Of a stretch of 19,658 nt of DNA, positions 7,769-14,820 are shown in pieces. The notes beneath the pieces are model-generated. The model did not search any database, was not told where the DNA came from, and was given only the letters and a program-made list of their open reading frames with translations. Source of the DNA: Clostridiales bacterium (GTDB lineage Bacteria; Bacillota; Clostridia; TANB77; CAG-508); NCBI GenBank assembly GCA_003507395.1, contig DNVW01000005.1, forward strand, positions 37,399 through 57,056, given 5' to 3'. A program made the translations under genes and the position numbers. Within the stretch, counting starts at the first letter, position 1. Each line of letters begins with the position of its first letter.

Positions 7769-8632
7769 ATGGATAGAAAAATTTTATTAGAGAAAGATAT
7801 ATATAATAATATAAAGATTAAAGAATTAATTAATAACATATTAAAAAATATAGAAGTTAATAAAAATATTTTACAAGAAGCAATAAAAAGAGATACAGAA
7901 AATGGTAATGCGATTGAATTGAATAAAATAAAAGATATTGTAAAAAAATATACAAACTATAAAGAAATACTAACAGCGGAAGACATAAAGAGTCAAAGAG
8001 TAGATGGCATAGGCAATATAGCAGTAGTATATAGTGGGACACCGGATATAATGGTAGATATGGCAATAAAAGCAATAATTACTAATAACAATATAGTTTT
8101 TTTCCCAAATCTTGCTTGGGCTACAACAGAATGTATGACAACAATATTTAATGAAAGTATGAAGAGCATAAAATATAAGGTATGTATAGCTAATGAAGAG
8201 ATAGAAGAATTATATAAAAATCAAGAATTGTTTGATGTTGCAGTATTTATTGGAGATAAATATGAGTACTATAAGTTTAAACAAAAATTTAAAAAGGATA
8301 TTATCTATAATAGTTATGGAAGTATACAAATATATTCAGATAATGATTACTTTGAAAATATATTAAAACAAATAGATGAATATGTATATAATAATAATTT
8401 AGTAAGTTTCTATTATGAAAATGAGAACATAGAAGAAGCGATAAAAAAGATAAATGAAATTGCTATAACAGATACGGTGGCAATATTTACAAAAAATTCA
8501 AAAAAAGCAATTGAATTAATAAAAAATGTAAAAGCAAATAAGATTTTTGTTAATACATATCCATTTGAAAATTATGAATTTGAATTTGATGAAAAAAAGT
8601 TATTAATAAAAAAACAAATAATAACTGAATAG
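7769..8632 (+). CDS. Truncated ALDH-superfamily protein lacking the catalytic cysteine (ProA-like pseudoenzyme)
   Basis: A 287-residue protein that resembles the aldehyde dehydrogenase fold, closest by eye to gamma-glutamyl phosphate reductase (ProA, about 415 residues). Matching stretches in order are IGNIAVVYSGTPDIMVDMAI (81-100, cf. the G.I.V.YE.RP......A segment), the helix after FFPN (111-114), FDVAVFIGDKYEYYKF (155-170), IIYNSYGSIQIYSD (178-191, cf. the GxGxxHxYxD strand), and IAITDTVAIFTKNSKKAIEL (231-250) with ANKIFVNTYPF (256-266, cf. the VNAST.F strand). The block that carries the active-site cysteine and roughly 100 residues of the catalytic domain are absent: 209-212 (NNLV) follows directly where the cysteine motif should be. 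It starts 5 bases after the solenoid gene, with GAGGAAG in the end of that gene, so it is translationally coupled. A binding or structural role is more likely than catalysis. The fold assignment is by eye. Confidence 0.65.
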   Translation: MDRKILLEKDIYNNIKIKELINNILKNIEVNKNILQEAIKRDTENGNAIELNKIKDIVKKYTNYKEILTAEDIKSQRVDGIGNIAVVYSGTPDIMVDMAIKAIITNNNIVFFPNLAWATTECMTTIFNESMKSIKYKVCIANEEIEELYKNQELFDVAVFIGDKYEYYKFKQKFKKDIIYNSYGSIQIYSDNDYFENILKQIDEYVYNNNLVSFYYENENIEEAIKKINEIAITDTVAIFTKNSKKAIELIKNVKANKIFVNTYPFENYEFEFDEKKLLIKKQIITE

Positions 8633-8665
8633 ATATGTCTTAGAACTTTTTTAAGCATTTAAAAA

Positions 8666-8693
8666 TACAGCTCTTATAGAGCTGTACTTTTTT
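8666..8693 (+). terminator. Intrinsic terminator of the solenoid/pseudo-ALDH operon
   Basis: A perfect 9-base stem, TACAGCTCT (8666-8674) with AGAGCTGTA (8678-8686), has a 3-base loop and is followed by CTTTTTT. The preceding A residues can extend the stem. It closes the two-gene unit 34 bases after its last stop codon. Confidence 0.9.
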
Positions 8694-8721
8694 GAGTATT
8701 TAAGATAATTTTATACCACAC

Positions 8722-8750
8722 TTGTTTTTTAACGAAAAATATTATATAGT
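8722..8750 (+). promoter_or_regulatory. Possible addA promoter
   Basis: TTGTTT (8722-8727) and TATAGT (8745-8750) are 17 bases apart in the short gap between the upstream terminator and addA. The match is moderate in very AT-rich sequence, but the preceding strong terminator makes a promoter in this gap necessary. Confidence 0.45.
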
Positions 8751-8769
8751 GTATTAGGAAAGGAATTAA

Positions 8770-11700
8770 ATGGTTAAAAGTATGGCTAATGTAAAATGGA
8801 CAGAAGAACAACAACAAGCAATAAAAGAAAAAGGTGCAAACATATTGGTAGCCGCTGCCGCTGGTAGTGGTAAAACTGCCGTACTTGTAGAAAGAATTAT
8901 AAACAAAGTTATAAATGAAAAAATAGATATAGACAGAATTTTAGTGGTTACTTTTACAAGTGCAGCAGCAAGTGAAATAAGAGAAAGAATATTAGAAGCA
9001 ATATATAAAAAGTTAGAAGAAAATCCAGAAGATACTAATTTACAAAAACAAATTAATTTAATAAATAAAGCAAATATTTCAACTATACACTCATTTTGTT
9101 TAGATGTCATCAGAAATAATTTTTATGAGCTAGATATTTCTAGTAACTTTAGAGTTGCAGACACAACAGAAATAGAACTTATGAAATATGAAGTTTTGGA
9201 TGAGTTATTTGAAGAAAAATATTTAAGTAATGATAAAGATTTTGAAGATTTAATAAATATTTATACAGGATATAGAGGGGATGAAGGGTTACAAAATTTA
9301 GTGCTAAATATATATAAATTTATTCAAAGTAGCCCATTTCCAGAAAAATGGCTTAATGATAAAGTGAATTTATTTAAAAATACAAATCAAGATTTTGCTC
9401 AAACTATATGGGGGAAAACAATATTAGAAAATATAGAAGAAGAATTAACAGAAGGAATAATGCAATTACAAAATATATTAAAAGACATGAAAAAAATTGA
9501 TGAATTAAGCAAATTTACTAAAATAATACAAGAAGATATATATAATTTAGAAGATATACTGAGATATACAAATTCATGGGATAACACATTAACAAAAATA
9601 AATAACCTAGTATGGCAAAAGTGGCCTACTGACAAGAAAATAACAATAGATTTAAAAGAACAAGCAAAAGAAGTTAGAAATAAAGTAAAAGAAATAATTA
9701 ATAAAAGCATAAAAAAGAAAATAGCCTATGATTCTATACAAGCAAATGAAGATATAAATGAAATGCATGTAACATTAACAAAGCTAAAAAATCTTTTAGT
9801 AGAATTTATGTTTAAATTTGCAAGTAAAAAAAAGGAAAAGAATGTTGTAGACTTTAATGACATAGAGCATTTTGCATTAAAAATACTTATAGGTGAAAAT
9901 GGCGAGGCAACAGAATTAGCAAAAAAATATAGAGAAAAGTTTCAGGAAATAGCAATAGACGAATATCAGGATAGTAATTTAGTACAAGAGCAAATTTTAA
10001 CAAGTATTTCAAAAGGCAACAATATTTTTATGGTTGGAGATGTAAAGCAAAGCATTTACAAATTTAGGCAGGCAAGACCAGAATTATTTTTAGAAAAATA
10101 TAAAAATTACAATCTGAAACAAGAAATTTCAGGTAATAGTTTAGGATTAAAAATTCAGTTATTTAAAAATTTTAGAAGTAGAGAAAATATATTAAATATA
10201 ACAAATTTAGTATTTCAAAACATTATGAGTGAAAAAGTTGGAGAGATAGAATATAACGAAAAAGAATACTTAAATTATAGTGCTGGATATAAAGAGCCTG
10301 AAGAAAATACAGATTATGCAGGAAAAACAGAGTTACACATTATAGATTTAAAAGAAAAAGAAGAAATATTCATAAATGATGAAGAAATAGATGAAAAGAT
10401 AGAAGTAGAAAAAATAGAAAACTCTGTATTAGAAGCAAAATTTGTAGCAAAAAAAATTAATGAACTATTAAATAGTAATTATATGGTATTTGATAAAGAA
10501 CAAGGTTATAGAAAAATAACACCCAAAGATATCATAATTTTATTAAGAGCAACAACTAATATAGCACCAATATATGAAAAAGAATTAGCAGACCTTAATT
10601 TACCAGTATTTAGTGATTCGTCATCACAATATTTAGATACAATGGAAATACAAATTATAGTATCAATTTTAAAAATAATAAACAATCCAATACAAGACAT
10701 TCCATTAGTAACAGTTTTAAGATCACCTATATTTGCGTTTACAGATAATGACCTAATTTCAATAAGATTAACAGACAAAAGTTGTAGCTTCTATGAATCA
10801 ATGATAAAAGCAAGATTGGTAGTGAATGAACAATTAAATTCTAAGATAGATAATGTAATATATTATTTAGAAAAATGGAAACAAGAAGAAAAATATTTAC
10901 CACTAGATGAATTAATATGGCAAATATATATAGATACCAATCTAATAAATATAGTAGGGTTAATGCCTAATGGCGCTATAAGACAAGCAAATTTAAAAAT
11001 GTTGTTTGAAAAAGCAAAACAATTTGAAAATGCAAGTTTTAAAGGATTATTTAATTTTATAAATTTTATAGATAGATTAAAAAATAATAATGGAGACTTA
11101 TCATCAGCTAAGTTGATAGGAGAAAATGAAAATGTTATTAGGATAATGAGTATTCATAAAAGTAAAGGACTAGAGTTCCCAGTAGTATTTTTATGTGGAA
11201 CGGGAAAAAGCTTTAATATGAGGGACTTAAATGAAGATATATTATTGCATCAAGACATGGGAATAGGACCTAAATTAATAGATTTTGAAAGGAGAATAGA
11301 ATACGATACTTTAGCAAAGGAAGCAATAAAATTAAAGATAAAATTAGAAACATTATCAGAGGAACAAAGAATTTTGTACGTTGCATTAACACGTGCCAAA
11401 GAAAAGTTAATTATAACAGGAATAAGCAAAGATTTAGAAAAAGATTTTAAGCAAAAACGAGAATTATTACAAATATATAATGAGAATATGAACATAATTG
11501 ATTACAAGCTAGTAAAAAAATATAAAACATATTTAGACTGGTTAGAGCTTGTTTATTTGAAAAATGAAAACAAAATAACAGATATTGCAACTTTATATAC
11601 ATACACTAAAACAGATTTAGAAAAAGAACTGAATAATAAAGAACAAGAAAAATTAAACAATATAAAAGAAAAAATTTTTGAGAACACAAAAGATTTAAAA

Positions 11701-12393
11701 GATACAGAAAATATAAAAGAAATTTTAAATTGGAAATATAGATACAAAAAATCATCAGAAATACCAACGAAAACAGCTGTAACAAGGTTACAGGCAGAAG
11801 AAGATAAAAAGATAGAATTAACAGAAATACCAAAGTTTATGGGAAAAGAGAAAAAAATAACTCCAGCAGAAAAAGGAACATTAATGCATTTATGCATACA
11901 AAGATTAAATGAAAAACAAACATACACCAAAGAAACAATAAAGCAGATGATACAAAGCTTAGTATTAAAAGAAATTATAACAACAACAGAAGCGGATGCA
12001 ATTAATATAGATACTTTGTATAAATACACAAAATCAGCTTTATGGAACGATTTAAGCAAAGCAAAAGAAATACACAAAGAACAACCATTTTACATTAATA
12101 TCCCAGCAAAAGAAATATATGAAAATATAGAAACAGATGAAAACATATTGGTACAAGGAATTATAGATTTATACTACATATCAGAAGATAATAAATTAAT
12201 ATTAATAGACTACAAAACAGACTATGTAAAAAAACCAGAAGAATTAATAAATAAATACAAAACACAATTATCAATATATAAAAAAGCATTAGAAAATTCT
12301 TTAAACAGAAGAGTAGATGAAACATACATCTTCTCGACCAATTGGGGACAGTCCCTAAATGTCCCATTTGACCAATTTGGGACAGCCCTTTAA
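8770..12393 (+). CDS. addA: ATP-dependent helicase/nuclease subunit A (AddA)
   Basis: A 1207-residue UvrD/RecB-type helicase with a C-terminal nuclease, one half of the AddAB complex that resects double-strand breaks for RecA loading. Walker A is AGSGKT (31-36, K35), followed by the TFTSAAASEIRERI motif and IHSFCLDVIR. The DExx-box is IDEYQDS (D397, E398), then GDVKQSIYKFRQARPELF, SIHKSKGLEFPVVF and LYVALTRAKEKL (motif VI). The PD-(D/E)xK nuclease shows H in GTLMHLC, GIIDLYY (D1133) and IDYKTDY (D1147, K1149). The ATG at 8770 has AGGAAAGGAA 4 bases upstream; a second ATG at 8782 is too far from it. The last 17 codons lie in a 51-base GGGAC/GTCCC repeat, so the tail WGQSLNVPFDQFGTAL is element-derived, not native. 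Unusually, addB is not the upstream neighbour. Confidence 0.96.
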   Translation: MVKSMANVKWTEEQQQAIKEKGANILVAAAAGSGKTAVLVERIINKVINEKIDIDRILVVTFTSAAASEIRERILEAIYKKLEENPEDTNLQKQINLINKANISTIHSFCLDVIRNNFYELDISSNFRVADTTEIELMKYEVLDELFEEKYLSNDKDFEDLINIYTGYRGDEGLQNLVLNIYKFIQSSPFPEKWLNDKVNLFKNTNQDFAQTIWGKTILENIEEELTEGIMQLQNILKDMKKIDELSKFTKIIQEDIYNLEDILRYTNSWDNTLTKINNLVWQKWPTDKKITIDLKEQAKEVRNKVKEIINKSIKKKIAYDSIQANEDINEMHVTLTKLKNLLVEFMFKFASKKKEKNVVDFNDIEHFALKILIGENGEATELAKKYREKFQEIAIDEYQDSNLVQEQILTSISKGNNIFMVGDVKQSIYKFRQARPELFLEKYKNYNLKQEISGNSLGLKIQLFKNFRSRENILNITNLVFQNIMSEKVGEIEYNEKEYLNYSAGYKEPEENTDYAGKTELHIIDLKEKEEIFINDEEIDEKIEVEKIENSVLEAKFVAKKINELLNSNYMVFDKEQGYRKITPKDIIILLRATTNIAPIYEKELADLNLPVFSDSSSQYLDTMEIQIIVSILKIINNPIQDIPLVTVLRSPIFAFTDNDLISIRLTDKSCSFYESMIKARLVVNEQLNSKIDNVIYYLEKWKQEEKYLPLDELIWQIYIDTNLINIVGLMPNGAIRQANLKMLFEKAKQFENASFKGLFNFINFIDRLKNNNGDLSSAKLIGENENVIRIMSIHKSKGLEFPVVFLCGTGKSFNMRDLNEDILLHQDMGIGPKLIDFERRIEYDTLAKEAIKLKIKLETLSEEQRILYVALTRAKEKLIITGISKDLEKDFKQKRELLQIYNENMNIIDYKLVKKYKTYLDWLELVYLKNENKITDIATLYTYTKTDLEKELNNKEQEKLNNIKEKIFENTKDLKDTENIKEILNWKYRYKKSSEIPTKTAVTRLQAEEDKKIELTEIPKFMGKEKKITPAEKGTLMHLCIQRLNEKQTYTKETIKQMIQSLVLKEIITTTEADAINIDTLYKYTKSALWNDLSKAKEIHKEQPFYINIPAKEIYENIETDENILVQGIIDLYYISEDNKLILIDYKTDYVKKPEELINKYKTQLSIYKKALENSLNRRVDETYIFSTNWGQSLNVPFDQFGTAL
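12340..12390 (+). repeat. REP-like GGGAC/GTCCC element, copy 1 (inside the addA 3' end)
   Basis: A 51-base element that contains GGGAC (12345-12349), GTCCC (12351-12355), GTCCC (12361-12365) and GGGAC (12379-12383). It can form a first short hairpin with a 1-base centre and a second hairpin TGTCCCA/TGGGACA with an 11-base loop. By hand count it shares 42/50 positions with copy 2 and 44/51 with the reverse complement of copy 3, without gaps. It encodes the last 17 residues of AddA; the addA stop TAA follows immediately. Confidence 0.85.
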
Positions 12394-12412
12394 AAAGAAA
12401 GGTGGAATAAAA

Positions 12413-13846
12413 ATGAAAGAAAAGTACGATGTAATTGTTATAGGAATGGGACCAAGTTCGATATTTTTAGCATATGAACTTATTCAATTAGGAAAGAACA
12501 AAAGAATCTTATTAATAGAGCAAGGAAAAAGAATAGAAAACAGAAATTGCCCAATAGAAAAAATAAGTAAATGTACAAAATGTAAACCATTTTGCAGTAT
12601 TACAAGTGGTTTTTCAGGAGCAGGAGCCTTTTCAGATGGAAAATTATCTTTGTATAACAAGGAAGATGAAACTTTTCATGTGGGAGGAAATTTACATGAA
12701 TATGTTGGAGTACAAAAAACAAAAGAATTAATTGACTATGCAGATAAAATATACTTAAAATATGGAGCAGATACAAAGCTGGAAGGAATTGAATATAAGG
12801 ATGAAGTCGCCAAAATTTCTAAAAAATCGAAAAAAGAAGGAATTGATTTAATAAGCATACCAATAAGGCATTTGGGTACAGAAAAAGCGCACAAAATATA
12901 TAAAGATTTACAAGACTATTTAGAAGAAAATAAAATAGATATGTTATTTGAAACAATTGTGGATGATTTAATTATAGAAAATAACGAAATAAAAGGTGTA
13001 AAAATAAAACCTTCTAAAGAAGTAGAAAATGAAGAAGCAAATACAGAAATGATATTAGCAGAGAAAGTTGTAATAGCTGTTGGAAGAAAGGGCGCTAATT
13101 GGCTAGTTGATATGTGCAATAAGCACAATATAAAAGCAAAGTCTGGAATTGTAGATATAGGTATTAGGTATGAATTACCAGACAGCATAATGAAAGATAT
13201 AAATAAATATATGTACGAGGGAAAATTTGTTGGAAGAGTAGGACCATACAGAGACAAAGTAAGAACATTTTGCCAAAATCCAAGTGGATTTGTGTCTTCA
13301 GAAGTGTATGATAAAAATTTGGCATTAGTCAATGGACATTCATATAAAGAAAAGAAAAGCACAAATACAAATTTAGCAATATTAGTATCACATAACTTTA
13401 CATATCCTTTTAATAAGCCAATAGATTATGGAAGAAATGTAGCAAGAAATTTAAATGAGCTAGGAGCAGGTAATATATTAGTACAAAGGTTAGGAGATAT
13501 ATATAGAGGCAAAAGAACTTGGGAGGAAGAACTTAAAAGAAATACAGTTATACCAACATTAAAATCAGCAGTACCAGGAGATATAACATATGCAATAGGA
13601 TATAGAACAATGACAGATATATTAGAATTTATAAAAAGTATGGACAAAATTGTAGAAGGATTTGCTAATCCAGATAATCTATTATATGCACCAGAAATAA
13701 AATTCTATAGTAATCAACTAATAATAAATGACAATTTTGAAACAAGTGTAAAAGGACTATACTCAATAGGAGATGGAGGGGGAATGACAAGAGGATTAAT
13801 GATGGCTTCGGCTTCAGGAATTCAAATGGCAAGAAATCTCAATTAG
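12413..13846 (+). CDS. FAD-dependent oxidoreductase, COG2509 family
   Basis: A 477-residue flavoprotein of the uncharacterised FAD-dependent dehydrogenase family (COG2509). The N-terminal dinucleotide-binding motif is VIVIGMGPSSIFLAYEL (7-23), with an acidic end of the second strand in LLIEQG. A cysteine cluster, C46, C54, C57 and C61 in NCP...C.KC.PFC, precedes GFSGAGAFSDGKLSLYN (66-82), the family signature. The C-terminal FAD motif GLYSIGDGGGMTRGLMMASASG is present near 450-472. The open frame can be extended upstream to 12359 through the repeat, but the ATG at 12413 has AGGTGG at 7-base spacing and matches family starts. The gene follows addA by 19 bases. Its TAG stop lies within the palindrome of repeat copy 2, so the last few residues may have been replaced. 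Substrate unknown. Confidence 0.9.
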   Translation: MKEKYDVIVIGMGPSSIFLAYELIQLGKNKRILLIEQGKRIENRNCPIEKISKCTKCKPFCSITSGFSGAGAFSDGKLSLYNKEDETFHVGGNLHEYVGVQKTKELIDYADKIYLKYGADTKLEGIEYKDEVAKISKKSKKEGIDLISIPIRHLGTEKAHKIYKDLQDYLEENKIDMLFETIVDDLIIENNEIKGVKIKPSKEVENEEANTEMILAEKVVIAVGRKGANWLVDMCNKHNIKAKSGIVDIGIRYELPDSIMKDINKYMYEGKFVGRVGPYRDKVRTFCQNPSGFVSSEVYDKNLALVNGHSYKEKKSTNTNLAILVSHNFTYPFNKPIDYGRNVARNLNELGAGNILVQRLGDIYRGKRTWEEELKRNTVIPTLKSAVPGDITYAIGYRTMTDILEFIKSMDKIVEGFANPDNLLYAPEIKFYSNQLIINDNFETSVKGLYSIGDGGGMTRGLMMASASGIQMARNLN

Positions 13847-13890
13847 GGACAGTCCCTAATTGTCCCATTTGGACATTTTGGGACACTCTT
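13841..13890 (+). repeat. REP-like GGGAC/GTCCC element, copy 2 (RAYT upstream flank)
   Basis: Begins with a perfect inverted repeat AATTAGGGAC (13841-13850), one central A, and GTCCCTAATT (13852-13861). A second hairpin follows, TGTCCCA (13861-13867) with TGGGACA (13879-13885). The oxidoreductase stop TAG occupies 13844-13846 inside the first palindrome. It matches the reverse complement of copy 3 at 43/50 positions by hand count, which makes copies 2 and 3 inverted flanks of the transposase gene. Confidence 0.88.
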
Positions 13891-14025
13891 AATGAAAAAT
13901 TCACATAAAATTTATTGTGAGTAGTAGAATTTATTAGAAAAATATTATATACTATTAAAAAATATAAAATACATATGAATTTTACTTATTTATGGGGGCA
14001 AATAAGTAAAATGGAAAGGAATATA

Positions 14026-14820
14026 ATGCCAAGAAGTAATAGACAAATAAGCCCCAATGGTGTAAATCATTGTATAATGCGAGGAATTAATAAACAAGAT
14101 ATTTTCCTTGATACACAAGATAAAAAGAAATTTAAAAGTGAAATAATAAAAACAAAAGAAAAATACAAATATAAGATATATGCTTATGTTATAATGCCAA
14201 ATCATGTACATATGATAGTAAAAACTGATAAAAATCAATTGCCAGAGATTATGTGCAGTTTATTAACAAGGTATTCGTCTTATTTTAATAAAAAGTACGA
14301 AAGAGTGGGACATGTATTTCAAGATAGATACTGCAATAAAAATATAGAAGATGAAACATACTTGAAAAATGCAATACAGTATATACATTTTAATCCAGAA
14401 AAAGCTGGAATATGTAAGACCGCAGAATATGAATATAGTAGCTATAAAGAATACATAAATACAGAACAAGCAAAATTAACAGATGTAAAAGATATATTAT
14501 TACTATATAATAGTAAGTGTGAGAAACAAGCTATCGAAATGTTTATAAAACAAAATAAAGAAAAACAAAAAGAAAGAGAAGATTTTAATTTAACAGAATA
14601 TGAAATGCAAAATAAATTAACAGATGAGCAATTAATAAATATTATATATAATGAACTAAAAATAGATAATATAGTAAATATGCAAAGAATAAGGAAAAAT
14701 TATATAAAAGAAGACATTATTAAAATATTGGAAATTAGAGGAACATGTGTTAATCAAATAAGTAGAGTAACAGGAATAAATAGAAAAATAATTCAAGAGG
14801 TTAAAAATGGAAGAAAATAA
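14026..14820 (+). mobile_element. REP-associated tyrosine transposase (RAYT, Y1 HUH family) gene
   Basis: A 264-residue single-strand DNA transposase-like protein of the Y1 (IS200/TnpA_REP, COG1943) superfamily. The N-terminal MPRSNRQISPNGVNHCIMRG is typical of RAYTs. The HUH metal site is PNHVHMIV (H60, H62), followed by GHVFQDRY (95-102) and the nucleophile region QYIHFNPEKAG (Y119 is the likely catalytic tyrosine). A C-terminal extension of about 100 residues ends in a helix-turn-helix-like stretch NQISRVTGINRKIIQEVKNG (243-262), which may recognise the repeats. The ATG at 14026 has GGAAAGGA at 5-base spacing; an upstream ATG at 13975 lacks a comparable site. Catalytic residues look intact. 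RAYTs are usually single-copy and non-self-mobile, and act on REP palindromes. The gene is flanked by inverted copies of the element and overlaps dnaE by 14 bases. Confidence 0.9.
14795..14800 (+). promoter_or_regulatory. Ribosome binding site of dnaE within the RAYT coding region
   Basis: AAGAGG lies 6 bases before the ATG at 14807. Both the site and the start codon are in the last codons of the transposase gene, in a different frame. This decides the dnaE start, because no other candidate (TTG at 14870, GTG at 14878) has a ribosome binding site: their upstream sequence is the repeat palindrome. Confidence 0.65.

Noticed and set aside
11553..12367. Long minus-strand open frames opposite addA and elsewhere
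   Set aside because: They are low-complexity, rich in Leu/Phe/Ile/Ser, lack ribosome binding sites and mirror AT-rich coding sequence on the plus strand.
12359..12412. Upstream extension of the oxidoreductase frame (18 residues)
   Set aside because: It starts in the repeat element and overlaps addA. The ATG at 12413 has an AGGTGG site at proper spacing and matches the family start.
13841..13890. Copy 2 as a normal intrinsic terminator of the oxidoreductase gene
   Set aside because: The hairpins are not followed by a T run, and the same sequence occurs inside coding regions at copies 1 and 3.
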